Shown here: piece after piece, positions 37,849 to 51,943 of the stretch | How the letters are laid out: the number at the start of each line of letters is the position of its first letter | How positions within the stretch are numbered: the first letter of the stretch is position 1 | Origin: Rhizorhabdus phycosphaerae | GTDB taxonomy: Bacteria > Pseudomonadota > Alphaproteobacteria > Sphingomonadales > Sphingomonadaceae | Direction of reading: 5' to 3' | Length of the DNA: 64,000 nucleotides | NCBI RefSeq assembly: GCF_011044255.1 | Contig: NZ_CP049107.1 | Span: 2,567,501 to 2,631,500 of the forward strand | Program-made: the position numbers and the translations under genes | Notes under the pieces: model-generated | The model's input: the letters and a program-made list of their open reading frames with translations, nothing else | Databases searched by the model: none | What the model was told of the DNA's origin: nothing

Positions 37849-39198
37849 ATGCAAAGCTGGCTCGACGCTATAGCCGGGCATGGCGGCCCGAAATATCTCG
37901 CCATCGCCGAGGCGATCGACCATGCGGTGCGGACCGGCGCGCTGCGACCGGGGGAGCGGCTGCCGCCCCAACGCGCGCTGGCGATCGACCTCGGCGTCGA
38001 TCTGACCACCGTCACCCGGGCCTATGGCCTCGCCCGCGACGCGGGACTGATCGAGGGCTCAGGGCGCCTCGGCAGCTTCGTGCGCAACGCCGCAGGCCTG
38101 CCCGCCGCCGATCTGACGGGCGACTCGGGCATGATCATGCCGCCCCAGCCGGGCTTCGCGCGCCTGAGCGACGCCATGCGCGACGGATTGAGCCGACTCC
38201 TGCATGCCGGGGGCCAGTCGCCACTGCTGCAATATCAGCCCAGCGGTGGCGCCGTGCGCGATCGGCAGGAGGCGGCGCGTGCCTTTTCGGCGCGCGGTCT
38301 GGCGACACGGGAAGACCAGACCGTCATCACCGCAGGTGGGCAACATGCGCTGCACGCGATCATCGGCACGCTGTTCCAGCCGGGGGACGTGCTGTGCGCG
38401 GGGCGATCCACCTATCCCGGCCTTATCGCCCTCGCCCGCCGCTTCGCGCTGAAGCTCATCGCGATTCCGGGGGACGCCGACGGACTCGATCCCGATGCCG
38501 TCCAGTCCGCCGCACTGGCCGGAGCGAAGGCGGTCTATGTCGTACCGACCAATGACAATCCGACCACCGCGTCGCTGGATATCGAACGGCGCCTGTGGCT
38601 GGCCGCGATCGCGCGGAGACACGGCCTGGTCCTGATCGAGGACGACGCCTATGGCCAGCTGCCCGAGAAGCCGCTGCCGCCGCTCGCGGCCTTCGCACCC
38701 GAAATCAGCTGGCACGTCGCAAGCCTGTCCAAGATCGTCTCTCCGGTGCTGCGCGTGGCCCATGTCCGGGCTCCGTCGGCGGACGCGGCACGTCTGCTCG
38801 CCGACGATCTCCACGAAACGAGCGTGATGGCGCCGCCCCTGAATGCCGCGCTCGCGACCCATTGGCTGCGCGAAGGCATATTCGCCGAGCTCGTCGCAGG
38901 CGTGCGCGCCGAAGGCGTCGCGCGGCAACGCCGGATCGCGCCGCTGCTGGCGGGCCTGGACCATGCCAGCCATCCCGAAGGCTATCATATCTGGCTCCGC
39001 CTGTCGCAGGACAGCCCCTCCCCCGGTGAACTGGCCGGGCGGCTCGGACCTCTCGGCCTGTCGATCGTTGCCGGCGAGCGCTTTGCGGTCGACCCCGAGA
39101 CGCCGGAACGGGCGATCCGCATCTCCATCGGCGGCGCCATCGGCCATGAGCGGCTCACCCGCGCATTCGAGGGACTTCGCGCACTGCTCGAGGTTTAG
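37849..39198 (+). CDS. MocR-family (GntR-aminotransferase) regulator
   Basis: The product is 449 residues. Residues about 10-75 form a GntR winged helix (ALRPGERLPPQRALAIDLGVD and TTVTRAYGLARDAGLIEG). Residues about 100-445 form a type I aminotransferase fold with the PLP lysine in SLSKIVSPVLRVAHV and the pocket motifs TNDNPTTASLD and LIEDDAYGQ. MocR proteins are transcription factors that read PLP or amino-compound signals; targets are usually divergent neighbours. The start is ATG at 37849. Confidence 0.9.
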   Translation: MQSWLDAIAGHGGPKYLAIAEAIDHAVRTGALRPGERLPPQRALAIDLGVDLTTVTRAYGLARDAGLIEGSGRLGSFVRNAAGLPAADLTGDSGMIMPPQPGFARLSDAMRDGLSRLLHAGGQSPLLQYQPSGGAVRDRQEAARAFSARGLATREDQTVITAGGQHALHAIIGTLFQPGDVLCAGRSTYPGLIALARRFALKLIAIPGDADGLDPDAVQSAALAGAKAVYVVPTNDNPTTASLDIERRLWLAAIARRHGLVLIEDDAYGQLPEKPLPPLAAFAPEISWHVASLSKIVSPVLRVAHVRAPSADAARLLADDLHETSVMAPPLNAALATHWLREGIFAELVAGVRAEGVARQRRIAPLLAGLDHASHPEGYHIWLRLSQDSPSPGELAGRLGPLGLSIVAGERFAVDPETPERAIRISIGGAIGHERLTRAFEGLRALLEV

Positions 39199-39270
39199 TG
39201 GCCGGACCTGGTCACACTCGGTCCGTAATGGAGCAGATTTGCGAGGCCCCTTATCTTCCCCGACACATCC

Positions 39271-39292
39271 CGGGAGCTTAGGAACGCTCCCG
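39271..39292 (+). terminator. Hairpin between mocR and the second barrel gene
   Basis: The 7-bp stem CGGGAGC/GCTCCCG has an 8-base loop and is followed by TTTC. It is a weak terminator for mocR or a leader stem of the barrel gene at 39313. Confidence 0.4.
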
Positions 39293-39312
39293 TTTCAACA
39301 GGGGGACTATCC

Positions 39313-39882
39313 ATGCGATTTCGGATCCTGGCTGCGGTCGCGGCCGGCTTCATGGCGGCACCGGCGATCGCGGCCGACGATGCGGTCACCTTCCGTGTCG
39401 AGGCCCATGGCGGCTTGGACCGCGTCACGGTCGGCGGCAGCGACGATGACGGGCTGCTCTATGGTATCGGTATCGGCATCGACGTGCCGATCGGCTCGAT
39501 GGCGTTCATCGGCCTTGAAGCCGATGCCGATCTGAGCTCGACCAAGCAGTGCGACCAGTTCCTTGGCGGCAGCTTTTGCCAGGAGGCCAAGCGCGATCTC
39601 GCCGCCGTTGCCCGGGTCGGGCTGAAGGCGAGCGACAAGATCAAGGTTTATGCACTCGCCGGCTATACCAATGCCCGGATCAAGCAGACGGCTACAATCG
39701 TCATTTTCCCGGGGTCGATTACCGATAGCGCTTCCGTAAACGGCAACGGCTTCCGCGCCGGTGCGGGAGTCGAGATGAAGCTGGGCTCGTCGGCCTACAC
39801 CAAGCTCGAATATCGCTACAGCAATTATGAGGGCGGCTTCTCGCGCCACCAGCTGGTCGCGGGCCTCGGCCTCGGTTTCTGA
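39313..39882 (+). CDS. Outer-membrane beta-barrel protein (paralogue)
   Basis: This 189-residue precursor has a signal peptide ending AIAA near residue 21 and eight or so beta strands, including VKVYALAGYTNARIK-like, AGAGVEMKLGSSAY and LEYRYSNYEGGFSRHQ, and ends with phenylalanine (GLGLGF). It has the same length and C-terminal signature as the barrel at 22175-22744, so the two are paralogues. Strong GGGGGA precedes the ATG. Confidence 0.87.
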   Translation: MRFRILAAVAAGFMAAPAIAADDAVTFRVEAHGGLDRVTVGGSDDDGLLYGIGIGIDVPIGSMAFIGLEADADLSSTKQCDQFLGGSFCQEAKRDLAAVARVGLKASDKIKVYALAGYTNARIKQTATIVIFPGSITDSASVNGNGFRAGAGVEMKLGSSAYTKLEYRYSNYEGGFSRHQLVAGLGLGF

Positions 39883-39906
39883 TGACAAGCCTGGCGCGCG
39901 CGGGGC

Positions 39907-42555
39907 TCAGGCTCCGTCGCGCGCCAGCGCCTTGAGCCGGTAGAGCAGGTCGAGCGCCTCGCGCGGGCTGAGCGCGTCGACGTCGATCGTCTCGATCTCC
40001 TGCCGCAGTGGATCGCCCTTCTCCTCGGCCGCCTGGGCCGCGGCCGCGAACAGCGGCAGGTCGTCCAGGCCTGCGGCAAGGCCACCCGTCTTGGCGCGTC
40101 CCGCCTCGAGCTTCTTCAGCACCTCGCGGGCGCGACCAAGCACGGCGGGCGCGAGCCCTGCCAACTTGGCGACGGCGATGCCGTAGCTGCGATCCGCCGG
40201 CCCCTCGGCCACTTCGTGGAGCAGCACCAGCTCACCCTTCCACTCGCGCGCGCGGACATGGTGAAGCGACAGCGCGTCCAGCCGCTCTGCGAGGCGGGTG
40301 AGCTCATGATAATGGGTCGCGAACAGGCAGCGGCAGCGGTTGATGTCATGCACCGCCTCGACCACCGCCCAGGCGATGGCGAGACCGTCATAGGTCGAGG
40401 TGCCGCGCCCAACCTCGTCGAGGATGACGAAACTGCGCTCGGTCGCCTGCGCGAGGATCGCGGCGGTTTCAACCATCTCGACCATGAAGGTCGAGCGGCC
40501 CCGCGCCAGATTGTCCGAGGCGCCGACCCGGCTGAACAGCCGATCGACGATGCCAAGCCGCGCGCTGGCGGCCGGAACCGGGCTGCCTGCCTGCGCGAGG
40601 ATGGCGATGGCGGCATTCTGGCGCAGGAAGGTCGATTTACCGCCCATGTTCGGGCCGGTGACGAGCCACAGCCGCTCCTGGTCCGACAGGCAGCAGTCAT
40701 TGGCGACGAACCGCCCGCCCTCCGCCCGCACCGCCGCCTCGACCACCGGATGGCGGCCACCGCGCACATCGAAACAGGCGTGCTGTTCGAATTGCGGGCG
40801 GGTCCAGCCGCCCTCGACCGCGCGATCGGCGAGCGCCGCCGCGACGTCGAGCCGCGCAAGCGCGTCGGCCGTCGCTGCGATCTCGGTCGTGCGCGCGAGC
40901 GCCGTCCCGACGAGGTCCTCGAGATGAGCCGCCTCGGCGGCCAGCGCATGTTCCCCCGACTGGCCGACCTTCATCGCCTGTTCGTGCAGGTCGGGCGCGT
41001 TGAAGCGCACCACTCCCGCGAGCGTCTGGCGATGGGTGAAACCCGAATCCGCCGCCATCAGCGGATCGGCATGTTTCGCCTGCACTTCGATGTGATAGCC
41101 GAGCACCCCATTGTGCCGGATCTTCAGGGAGGGGATGCCGGTTTCCGCGCGGTAGCGCGCCTCGAGGGCCGCGATGGCTTTGCGCCCCTCGCCACCCTGC
41201 CCCCGCAGGGCATCAAGCGCGGGATCATAGCCCTCGGCGATATAGCCGCCCTGCGCGGCGTCGATCGGCGGGCTGGCAACCAGCGCGCGGCGCAGCAGCT
41301 GAACCAGTGTCTCATGGCCCGACAAGCGGGGCAGCAGCGTCTCCAGCAACCGCGGCATCGGCACCACCCCCGACAGCAGGTCGTGGAGCATGTGCGCCTG
41401 TTCGAGGCCATCGCGCAGCTGCCCCAGGTCGCGCGGTCCGCCCCGGCGCGCGACGAGGCGCCCTAAGGCGCGGCCGATATCGGGCAAGGCCCGCAAGGCC
41501 GACCGCAGCCGGTCGCGCAGCAGCCCGTCGCCCTCGAACAGGGCGACCAGGTCGAGCCGCGCCTCGATCGCAGCGATATCGGTCAGCGGCGCGGAAAGAT
41601 CGGTGCCGAGCAGACGCGCGCCGGCACCGGTGACCGTCCGGTCGACCGCTTCGAGCAGGCTGCCCTTGCGCTGCCCGGTCTGGGTCAGCGTGATTTCGAG
41701 ACTCTCGCGGGTCGCCGCATCGATCATCATGTGATCGGCGACGACGCGGCGGCGCGGCGGCTGCAGGAAGGGCAGGCTCCCCTGCCCCGCTCGGTCGAGA
41801 TAGGCGATGAGCGCACCGGCGGCGGCCAGTTCGGCCCTGTCGAAGGCGCCGAAAGCATCCAGCGTCGCGACGCCGAGCAGCGCCTTGAGCCGTTCGCTGC
41901 CGCGCAGACTGTCGAAATGCTCGCGGGGCCAGCGCACCGCATCTGCAACCGGCTCCTCCAGATCCTCGGGCACGACAACCTCCGCCGCGCCGAGTCTTGC
42001 CAGTTCGGCATCGAGACCGCTGGGAGGCAGGCCCGTAATCTCGAACCGGCCGGTCGAAATGTCGGCAGCGGCGACCCCCAGCCGGCGCTCGCTGCCCTGG
42101 CCGACGGCCGCGACCGCGACCAGCCAATTGGCAGTCCGCGCGTCGAGCAGCGCTTCCTCGGTCAGCGTTCCCGCCGTCACCACCCGCACGATTGCCCGCT
42201 CGACCAGCGCCTTCGAACCGGCCCGCTTGCGCGCCTCGGCGGGGCTTTCGGTCTGTTCGGCAATGGCAACGCGGTGTCCCGCCTTGATCAGCCGCGCGAG
42301 ATAGGCCTCGGCAGAATGGACAGGCACCCCGCACATCGGGATAGGCTGCCCCTGATGCTCGCCACGGGCCGTCAGCGCGATGTCGAGAGAGGCGGACGCG
42401 ATGCGGGCGTCGTCGAAGAACAGCTCGAAGAAATCGCCCATGCGATAGAAGAGCAGGCAGTCCTCCGCCGCCGCCTTCAGCGCCAGATATTGCGCCATCA
42501 TGGGGGTTGGAGCCGGAGCCTGGATGTCGCTGCGGTTTTTTGAGGTCTGCGCCAT
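39907..42555 (-). CDS. mutS: DNA mismatch repair protein MutS
   Basis: The product is 882 residues from ATG 42555 (alternative ATG 42591 has a better Shine-Dalgarno and adds 12 residues). The N-terminal mismatch-binding motif [15 protein letters not shown] has the intercalating phenylalanine context. Connector, lever and clamp domains follow. The ATPase has [14 protein letters not shown] (Walker A), [12 protein letters not shown] (Walker B) and FATHYHELT. It recognises base mismatches and recruits MutL. It is divergent from maeB. Confidence 0.97.
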   Translation of the reverse strand: MAQTSKNRSDIQAPAPTPMMAQYLALKAAAEDCLLFYRMGDFFELFFDDARIASASLDIALTARGEHQGQPIPMCGVPVHSAEAYLARLIKAGHRVAIAEQTESPAEARKRAGSKALVERAIVRVVTAGTLTEEALLDARTANWLVAVAAVGQGSERRLGVAAADISTGRFEITGLPPSGLDAELARLGAAEVVVPEDLEEPVADAVRWPREHFDSLRGSERLKALLGVATLDAFGAFDRAELAAAGALIAYLDRAGQGSLPFLQPPRRRVVADHMMIDAATRESLEITLTQTGQRKGSLLEAVDRTVTGAGARLLGTDLSAPLTDIAAIEARLDLVALFEGDGLLRDRLRSALRALPDIGRALGRLVARRGGPRDLGQLRDGLEQAHMLHDLLSGVVPMPRLLETLLPRLSGHETLVQLLRRALVASPPIDAAQGGYIAEGYDPALDALRGQGGEGRKAIAALEARYRAETGIPSLKIRHNGVLGYHIEVQAKHADPLMAADSGFTHRQTLAGVVRFNAPDLHEQAMKVGQSGEHALAAEAAHLEDLVGTALARTTEIAATADALARLDVAAALADRAVEGGWTRPQFEQHACFDVRGGRHPVVEAAVRAEGGRFVANDCCLSDQERLWLVTGPNMGGKSTFLRQNAAIAILAQAGSPVPAASARLGIVDRLFSRVGASDNLARGRSTFMVEMVETAAILAQATERSFVILDEVGRGTSTYDGLAIAWAVVEAVHDINRCRCLFATHYHELTRLAERLDALSLHHVRAREWKGELVLLHEVAEGPADRSYGIAVAKLAGLAPAVLGRAREVLKKLEAGRAKTGGLAAGLDDLPLFAAAAQAAEEKGDPLRQEIETIDVDALSPREALDLLYRLKALARDGA

Positions 42556-42639
42556 GACGGGCTGATAGCGGCTTGTCGATTTCCCGACCATGCCCCACAA
42601 GCAGCGCGGGCAAAACATCTGGCGCCGAGGGGGCCGCAC

Positions 42640-44901
42640 ATGACCAGCAGCAAGGTTCAGTTTTCAGACCGCGAGGCGCTTTTCTTCCATTCGACCGGGC
42701 GCCCCGGCAAGATCGAGATCATCGCCTCGAAGCCGATGGCGACGCAGCGCGACCTGAGCCTCGCATATTCCCCCGGCGTCGCCGTTCCGGTGAAGGCGAT
42801 CGCGGCCGATCCCGCGACCGCCTATGACTATACCGCCAAGGGCAACCTCGTCGCGGTCATCTCCAACGGCACCGCGATCCTGGGCCTGGGCAATCTCGGC
42901 GCGCTCGCCTCGAAGCCGGTGATGGAAGGCAAGGCGGTGCTGTTCAAGCGCTTCGCCGATGTCGATTCGATCGATCTCGAGCTCGACACCGAGGATCCCG
43001 AAGCCTTCATCAACGCGGTCGCGCTGCTCGAGCCGTCCTTCGGGGGCATCAATCTCGAGGACATCAAGGCCCCCGAGTGCTTCATCATCGAACAGGCGCT
43101 CAAGGAGCGCATGAACATCCCGGTGATGCATGACGACCAGCATGGCACCGCGATCATCGCCGCCGCAGGTCTGATCAACGCCGCCTTTCTGACCGGCCGC
43201 AACCTCAAGGACATGACCGTGGTCGTCAACGGCGCGGGCGCGGCGGCGATCGCCTGCACCGAGCTGATCAAGGATGTCGGCGTGTCGCCCGACAAGGTGC
43301 TGCTGTGCGACTCCAAGGGCGTCGTCTATCAGGGCCGCCAGGAAGGCATGAACCAGTGGAAGTCGGCCCATGCCGCGCCGACCTCCAAGCGGACGCTGGC
43401 CGAGGCGGTCGAGGGCGCCGACGTGTTCCTGGGCCTGTCGGTCAAGGGCGCGCTGACCCCCGAGATGGTCAAGACGATGGCCCCACACCCGATCATCTTC
43501 GCGATGGCCAATCCCGATCCCGAGATCCTGCCGCCCGACGCCAAGGCCGCGCGCGAGGATGCGATCGTCGCCACCGGCCGGTCGGACTATCCGAACCAGG
43601 TCAACAACGTCCTCGGTTTCCCCTTCATCTTCCGCGGCGCGCTCGACGTCCGCGCGAGCGGGATCAACCAGGAAATGAAGATCGCCGCCGCCCGCGCGCT
43701 CGCCGAACTGGCACGCGAACAGGTCCCCGAGGAAGTCGCCGCCGCTTATGGCGGTGCCGCACCCCGCTTCGGCCGCGACTATATCATCCCCGCGCCCTTC
43801 GATCCGCGCCTGATGGAGGTCGTCCCCGTCGCGGTCGCGCAGGCCGCGATGGACACCGGCATCGCGCGCAAGCCGATCCTCGACATGGCCGCCTATCGCG
43901 ACAGCCTGAAGGCGCGCCTCAACCCGACCACGTCCGTGCTGACGCTGGCATCGGACATCGCCCGCGCCCATCCGAAGCGCGTCGTCTTCGCCGAGGCGGA
44001 GGAAGAGGTGATGCTGCGCGCGGCGATCCAGTTCCGGACGCTCGGCTATGGCACGCCCGTCCTGGTCGGTCGTGACGATGTGCCCGACAAGCTGCGTGAA
44101 CTGGGCGTCGAGGATCCCGACGGCTTCGAACTGCACAACAGCCGCCATTCGCCGCTGGTCGAGAAGATGGTCGACTATCTGTACGACCGGCTGAAGCGCC
44201 GCGGGGCGCTGCGCCGCGAGGTGCAGGCGCTGGTCAACCAGGATCGCAACATCTTCGGCGCGCTGCTCGTCGCGCTGGGCGAGGCCGATGCGATGGTGAC
44301 CGGCACCACCCGCACCTACAGCCAGACCTTCCGCCAGATCCGCCGCGTGCTCGACCCGGTCGAGGGCAAGAAGCCGCTCGGCATCCACCTCTTCGTGGGC
44401 CAGAACCACACGGCCTTCATAGCGGACACGACCGTCACCGAGCGCCCTTCGGCGACCGAACTGGCCGATATCGCCGAGGCGACCGCCGCGGTGGCGCGCC
44501 GCATGGGCCATGAGCCCCGCGTCGCCTTCCTCAGCTATTCGACCTTCGGCAATCCGTCGGGCAACTGGCTGGAGACCATCCGCGGCGCAGTCAGCGAGCT
44601 CGATGCGCGCGGCGTGAGCTTCGAATATGAAGGCGAGATGGCACCCGACGCGGCGCTCAACCCGTCGATCATGAAGCTCTATCCGTTCAACCGCCTGTCG
44701 GCGCCGGCCAATGTCCTGGTCATGCCAGGCCTGCAGTCGGCCAATATCTCGGCCAAGCTGCTGCGCGAACTGGGGCGCGGTTCGGTGATCGGGCCGATGC
44801 TGGTGGGCATGGAAAAGCCGGTCCAGATCGCGACCATGTCGTCCAACGCGTCCGAGATCATGACGCTGGCGCTGCTTGCCGCATCGGGCATCGCCCACTG
44901 A
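42640..44901 (+). CDS. maeB: NADP-dependent malic enzyme with phosphotransacetylase-like C-terminal domain
   Basis: The product decarboxylates malate to pyruvate with NADP+. It is 753 residues. Residues 1-420 form the malic enzyme domain ([47 protein letters not shown]). Residues about 430-753 form a Pta-like domain ([49 protein letters not shown]), usually non-catalytic and allosteric in this family, with acetyl-CoA inhibition known for E. coli MaeB. The length is typical of the fusion. Confidence 0.95.
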   Translation: MTSSKVQFSDREALFFHSTGRPGKIEIIASKPMATQRDLSLAYSPGVAVPVKAIAADPATAYDYTAKGNLVAVISNGTAILGLGNLGALASKPVMEGKAVLFKRFADVDSIDLELDTEDPEAFINAVALLEPSFGGINLEDIKAPECFIIEQALKERMNIPVMHDDQHGTAIIAAAGLINAAFLTGRNLKDMTVVVNGAGAAAIACTELIKDVGVSPDKVLLCDSKGVVYQGRQEGMNQWKSAHAAPTSKRTLAEAVEGADVFLGLSVKGALTPEMVKTMAPHPIIFAMANPDPEILPPDAKAAREDAIVATGRSDYPNQVNNVLGFPFIFRGALDVRASGINQEMKIAAARALAELAREQVPEEVAAAYGGAAPRFGRDYIIPAPFDPRLMEVVPVAVAQAAMDTGIARKPILDMAAYRDSLKARLNPTTSVLTLASDIARAHPKRVVFAEAEEEVMLRAAIQFRTLGYGTPVLVGRDDVPDKLRELGVEDPDGFELHNSRHSPLVEKMVDYLYDRLKRRGALRREVQALVNQDRNIFGALLVALGEADAMVTGTTRTYSQTFRQIRRVLDPVEGKKPLGIHLFVGQNHTAFIADTTVTERPSATELADIAEATAAVARRMGHEPRVAFLSYSTFGNPSGNWLETIRGAVSELDARGVSFEYEGEMAPDAALNPSIMKLYPFNRLSAPANVLVMPGLQSANISAKLLRELGRGSVIGPMLVGMEKPVQIATMSSNASEIMTLALLAASGIAH

Positions 44902-44911
44902 CGACCTCGAC

Positions 44912-44939
44912 TCCCTCCCGCTCCCTGGGGCGGGAGGGA
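44912..44939. terminator. Hairpin between convergent maeB and exported-protein genes
   Basis: A perfect 10-bp stem TCCCTCCCGC/GCGGGAGGGA has an 8-base loop and lies exactly in the convergent gap. It lacks a T-run on either side, so it is a bidirectional or Rho-assisted end at best. Confidence 0.5.
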
Positions 44940-44941
44940 CG

Positions 44942-45691
44942 TTATTGCGGCTTCTGCGCCATGGCCGCCTTCATCGACAGCACCAGCGATCCAACGCTCT
45001 GCGGCTGAGCCGGAAGGCGGAAATAGGCCGAGGGGAAGGCCGCCTTGCTGGCGACGTTGAGCCGGAAGCGCCCACCGACATCGATCGGCGTGCCGAGCGA
45101 GAAGATCGTGCGCGTCTCGGCGATGAGGTCCTTCGCCATCGCCCCGATCAGCGGCGCCGACGGTACCACCGCCGCGTTCATGAAACCTTCCAGCGCGCTG
45201 CCGACCGGCTTCAGATCCTCATCGGAGCTGATCAGGAAGTCGCTGGGCTTGTCCGGGCGGACATGGTCGAGCCCCTTGATATGATAGACGCGGCCATCGC
45301 GGCCGCCGGCATTGCCCGCCTCTCCCGGCTCCACGGTCAGCGGCGCCTTGGGCATGGCATCGGTCGACTGTTCGAACAGGCCGTTGAACACGGGGGTCAG
45401 GACCTGGTCCATCGCCGCAGCGACGTCCTTCAGCCGCGCCACGGTGATCGTGCCGCCTTCCCGGTCGACGATGTAGAACTGGCCGCCGATGAGCAGGCCA
45501 TAATCCTCGCTGCCCACCTCGCCGATCCGCGCGTCGCCATTGTCCTGAACGTCGATCTGCAGCTGCTTCGCCTTGGCGATATCGACATAGATGGCACGCA
45601 AGCCGGCCTGCGCGGGGGATGTGGCGCTCGCCAAAGCGAGCACGGCGCCCAACAGGAGGACGCGGCGAAAAGGGGCGACGGACATGGTCAT
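44942..45691 (-). CDS. Exported protein of unknown function
   Basis: The product is 249 residues with a signal peptide (RRVLLLGAVLALASATSPAQA near residues 9-29). The mature chain has YVDIAKAKQLQIDVQDNGDA, GEVGSEDYGLLIGGQFYIVD and later HVRPDKPSDFLISSDEDL. It has no cysteines in a conserved pattern and I recognise no family. The fold looks beta-rich and periplasmic. Alternative start ATG at 45685. It is divergent from recF, which begins 115 bases away. Confidence 0.75.
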   Translation of the reverse strand: MTMSVAPFRRVLLLGAVLALASATSPAQAGLRAIYVDIAKAKQLQIDVQDNGDARIGEVGSEDYGLLIGGQFYIVDREGGTITVARLKDVAAAMDQVLTPVFNGLFEQSTDAMPKAPLTVEPGEAGNAGGRDGRVYHIKGLDHVRPDKPSDFLISSDEDLKPVGSALEGFMNAAVVPSAPLIGAMAKDLIAETRTIFSLGTPIDVGGRFRLNVASKAAFPSAYFRLPAQPQSVGSLVLSMKAAMAQKPQ

Positions 45692-45805
45692 GGCCCGGAT
45701 GCTTAGCCCATTTTGGGCGCAGGTCGAGAGTGCCACCGCCCGTCGCGCGCCTGACCGGGCCTCCGCGCGCTTCCCCTCTCGCGCAAAAATCGCCAACAGG
45801 GGCGC

Positions 45806-46876
45806 ATGACCGTCGCCCGCCTGATGCTGACCGACTTCCGCTCCTATGCGTCGGCGACGATTTCGGCGGCTCCGGGCTTCGTCGTCCTCACGGGTGAGAA
45901 TGGGGCCGGCAAGACCAACATCCTGGAAGCCGTATCGATGCTCGGTCCGGGCCGCGGCCTGCGCGGAGCGGCGCTGTCGGAAATGGCGCGGAGCAATGGA
46001 CCGGGCGGCTTCGCCGTCGCGGCCGAGCTTGCCGACGGGGTCAGGCTGGGTACCGGCACCACGCCCGCCGCACCCGACCGCCGCCAGGTCCGGATCAACG
46101 GCGCCGCCGCATCAGCCACGGCGCTGGGCGAGTGGACCGCGCTGTCGTGGCTGACGCCGGCGATGGATCGGCTGTTCGCCGAGGGCGCGGAAGGCCGCCG
46201 CCGTTTCCTCGACCGCCTCGTCCTGGCGCTGGAACCGGGCCACGCCCATCATGTCAGCCGCTATGAGGCGGCGATGCGCGCGCGCAACAAGCTGCTCGCC
46301 ACAGACGGACCGCCCGACGCCGCCTGGCTCGACGCGCTGGAGATCCAGCTCGGCCAGCATGGCGCCGCCATCGCCGAAGCGCGCGCCCGGACGGTCGTGG
46401 CGCTGGGTTTTCGCATCGCCGCCGAGGCCGAGGCGCCCTTCGCCCGGGCGGCGCTCGCGCTCGAAGGCTGGCTGCCCGGCAGCCGCCCACTCGCCGAAGA
46501 GCTGCGGCTGGGTCGCGCGCGCGATCAGGCCGCCGGGCGCACTCTGGCGGGGCCGCACCGGCAGGATCTGGCGGTCAGCCATGCCGCCAAGCAGCAGCCC
46601 GCTGCCCGCGCATCGACCGGCGAGCAGAAGGCGCTGCTGCTCGGCATCGTGCTGGCGCATGCCGATCTGGTCGCGGAGCGGCGCGGGCAGCGGCCGCTGC
46701 TGCTGATGGACGAGGTCGCGGCCCATCTCGACCCGATCCGCCGGGGGGCGCTGTTCGACCGGCTGGGGCGCAGCGGCGGGCAGATCTGGCTCACCGGCAC
46801 CGAACGCGCGCTGTTCGACGGAATCGGCACCGCGACCTGGCTCGCCGTCGAAAATGGCGTCCTGCACGAAGGGTGA
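45806..46876 (+). CDS. recF: DNA replication and repair protein RecF
   Basis: The product is 356 residues, an SMC-like ATPase that loads RecA at gaps. Walker A is [13 protein letters not shown] near residue 31. [20 protein letters not shown] and [20 protein letters not shown] are RecF blocks. The ABC signature region is [18 protein letters not shown], with Walker B in [12 protein letters not shown]. It is separated from gyrB by a glycosyltransferase gene. Confidence 0.95.
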   Translation: MTVARLMLTDFRSYASATISAAPGFVVLTGENGAGKTNILEAVSMLGPGRGLRGAALSEMARSNGPGGFAVAAELADGVRLGTGTTPAAPDRRQVRINGAAASATALGEWTALSWLTPAMDRLFAEGAEGRRRFLDRLVLALEPGHAHHVSRYEAAMRARNKLLATDGPPDAAWLDALEIQLGQHGAAIAEARARTVVALGFRIAAEAEAPFARAALALEGWLPGSRPLAEELRLGRARDQAAGRTLAGPHRQDLAVSHAAKQQPAARASTGEQKALLLGIVLAHADLVAERRGQRPLLLMDEVAAHLDPIRRGALFDRLGRSGGQIWLTGTERALFDGIGTATWLAVENGVLHEG

Positions 46877-46953
46877 CCTCAGGCGGGCTGGCCTGACAGG
46901 AACGGGCCTGTATAGGTCGGCACTCCAGGGGTGGAGAGAAAGTCGTAGCACGC

Positions 46954-50381
<3,428 letters not shown>

Positions 50382-50389
50382 CGCTCCTG

Positions 50390-50854
50390 CTACCGGGCGG
50401 CAGGTCCGGCGGACTTTGCGGCTCCGGCCACAAGTCCGTCGATCGACCAGGCCCCGCCCCCACGCGCGACGAGCAGCAGCAGGATGGCGATCCAGCTGAG
50501 ATGGGTCGGCCAGGCGTCGGGATAGACGAACAGCTGGATCACCAGCGTCATCCCGAGCAATGCCGCTGCGGAGAGGCGGGTGAGCAGCCCCAGAACGAGC
50601 AGGATCGAAAATCCGTGCTCGGCCAGCGTTGCCGCGACCGCCGCGATGTCCGGCGGTACCAGCGGCAGCCGATACTCGGTGCGGAACAGCTCGTAAGTCC
50701 CGTCGGTGATGGTCAGCCAGCCCTCGACTTTCGATCGGCCGGACAGGAAAAAGATGCCGGCGATGCCCAGCCGGGCGACCAGCAGGATAAGGGCATCGGG
50801 AATGGCGCGCGACAGGCGCTCGACTGACGACTCAAGGGCTTCGATCCGGATCAT
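50390..50854 (-). CDS. DoxX-family membrane protein of the bufferin locus
   Basis: The product is 154 residues with four membrane helices (about 22-42, 75-95, 98-118 and 120-138), [20 protein letters not shown] near residue 24 and a DoxX-like [19 protein letters not shown]. In Caulobacter-type bufferin operons a DoxX protein (BufD) is the usual fourth gene. Here it lies downstream of bufA1 on the minus strand, after a strong stem-loop. It probably handles redox or metal at the inner membrane with the bufferins; this is inference from context. Confidence 0.85.
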   Translation of the reverse strand: MIRIEALESSVERLSRAIPDALILLVARLGIAGIFFLSGRSKVEGWLTITDGTYELFRTEYRLPLVPPDIAAVAATLAEHGFSILLVLGLLTRLSAAALLGMTLVIQLFVYPDAWPTHLSWIAILLLLVARGGGAWSIDGLVAGAAKSAGPAAR

Positions 50855-50878
50855 TGCGATTGTCCCGCTGGAGGGTTT

Positions 50879-50909
50879 CGGCGGCGGCCGGGGGTGCTGG
50901 CCGCCGCCG
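50879..50909 (-). promoter_or_regulatory. Stem-loop between bufA1 and doxX
   Basis: A perfect 11-bp GC stem (50879-50889/50899-50909) has a 9-base loop and fills the gap between the two leftward genes. No T-run follows. It is more likely to stabilise or punctuate the bufA1 part of the mRNA than to end it. Confidence 0.7.
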
Positions 50910-50916
50910 CTCGGCG

Positions 50917-51195
50917 TCACGCCTTGGGGGTCAGCGAGCCGGGGCCCTTGGGGGTCTTGATCTTGGTGCAGGTGCCGGCCTTGACCAGCTTCCAGGCGTT
51001 GCCCTGATAGTCGGTCTTCGAGGTGCCCGCGCAGCTGGTACCCGCGCCCGCCTTGCAGTCGTTCTTGCCCGCCAGCGAAACGCCATAGCATTTCTCCATC
51101 GCCGGCTTGTCCTGCGCCGATGCGGCGGTGGAGACGAGCGCTCCGGCGATCATGGCCGCGACACCGGCGGCGAGCTTCGTGCTGTTTGTCGACAT
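50917..51195 (-). CDS. bufA1: Bufferin precursor, BufA1 (DUF2282) type
   Basis: This 92-residue periplasmic RiPP precursor has a signal peptide of about residues 1-27 ([18 protein letters not shown]) and then a cysteine-bearing core: Cys36 in MEKCYG, Cys47 in KNDCKAG, Cys55 in TSCAGTS, Cys76 in [11 protein letters not shown].....KNDC is the DUF2282 hallmark. Bufferins are established copper-binding peptides whose core cysteines are converted to thiooxazoles by an MNIO enzyme. AAGGA precedes the ATG at 51195. A SigF-type promoter lies about 90 bases upstream. No maturase is on this strand. Confidence 0.92.
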   Translation of the reverse strand: MSTNSTKLAAGVAAMIAGALVSTAASAQDKPAMEKCYGVSLAGKNDCKAGAGTSCAGTSKTDYQGNAWKLVKAGTCTKIKTPKGPGSLTPKA

Positions 51196-51283
51196 GGTGG
51201 ATCCTTGCATCGCCCCCCTCGCACGGCCGGCATGGCGGTCCGCGTTGATCCGGACGAGGCGGAGAGCCGGATCATGACAGGAT

Positions 51284-51309
51284 TTCGGTGCTGCCATGCT
51301 GGTGGTTAC
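51284..51309 (-). promoter_or_regulatory. SigF-type promoter of bufA1
   Basis: Read leftward, GTAACC (51309-51304) is followed by exactly 16 bases and CGAA (51287-51284). The sequence and spacing are identical to those of the two other copies in this locus. Confidence 0.85.
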
Positions 51310-51354
51310 AGGCCGGCCGGGCGAAATATTTTTGCGATCGCTGCAGCTGCGGCT

Positions 51355-51380
51355 GTAACCTTTGAGCGGCGTATCGCGAA
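51355..51380 (+). promoter_or_regulatory. SigF-type promoter of sigF (autoregulation)
   Basis: GTAACC-N16-CGAA ends 26 bases before the GTG at 51407. It lies 45 bases from, and back to back with, the bufA1 copy. As I recall, the same two blocks define SigF promoters in Caulobacter. Confidence 0.85.
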
Positions 51381-51406
51381 CGGTGTCCTGGGGGGCCTGC
51401 CATCCG

Positions 51407-51943
51407 GTGACGAGCGAAGATCAGTTGAAGAGCTGGATGATCGGCGGCCTGGAGGGCAGCGCGGCGGACCATAGTGCGCTGCTCCGCTCGCTCGCTCCGC
51501 TGCTCCGTGGCTACTATCGGCGCCGGACTCGCGGCAGCGAGGATGACATTGAAGATCTGGTACAGGAGACGATCATCGCCGTTCACACGCGCCGCGGTAC
51601 CTATGACCGCGAGCGACCGTTCACCGCCTGGCTGTTCGCCATAGCGCGGTACAAAATGGTCGACCATTTCCGCCGGACGCGCCGCCTCGTTCCGCTCGAC
51701 GACCTCGCCGAGTGGCCGAGCGAGGAGAGCTTCGCGGACGCCGCCGATGCGCGGATGGATGTCGAACAGCTGCTCGGTCTGTTGCCCGGCAAGCAGGCGG
51801 CTGCGATCCGGTCCACGCGGATCGAGGGCAGCAGCGTGGCCGAAGCGGCCGCAGGTGCGGGTCTCGGAGAATCCGACATCAAGGTTTCGGTCCATCGCGG
51901 TCTTAAGGCATTGGTCGCGCGCGTCCAGCGGGACCGGCCATGA
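51407..51943 (+). CDS. sigF: ECF sigma factor SigF
   Basis: This 178-residue ECF sigma factor has only regions 2 and 4. Region 2 holds [17 protein letters not shown] and [20 protein letters not shown]. Region 4 holds [20 protein letters not shown] and the recognition helix [17 protein letters not shown]. In Caulobacter SigF answers copper, chromate and cadmium stress and drives the bufferin operons. The in-frame TTG at 51362 lies inside its promoter, which supports the GTG at 51407. Its stop overlaps nrsF (ATGA). Confidence 0.9.
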   Translation: MTSEDQLKSWMIGGLEGSAADHSALLRSLAPLLRGYYRRRTRGSEDDIEDLVQETIIAVHTRRGTYDRERPFTAWLFAIARYKMVDHFRRTRRLVPLDDLAEWPSEESFADAADARMDVEQLLGLLPGKQAAAIRSTRIEGSSVAEAAAGAGLGESDIKVSVHRGLKALVARVQRDRP

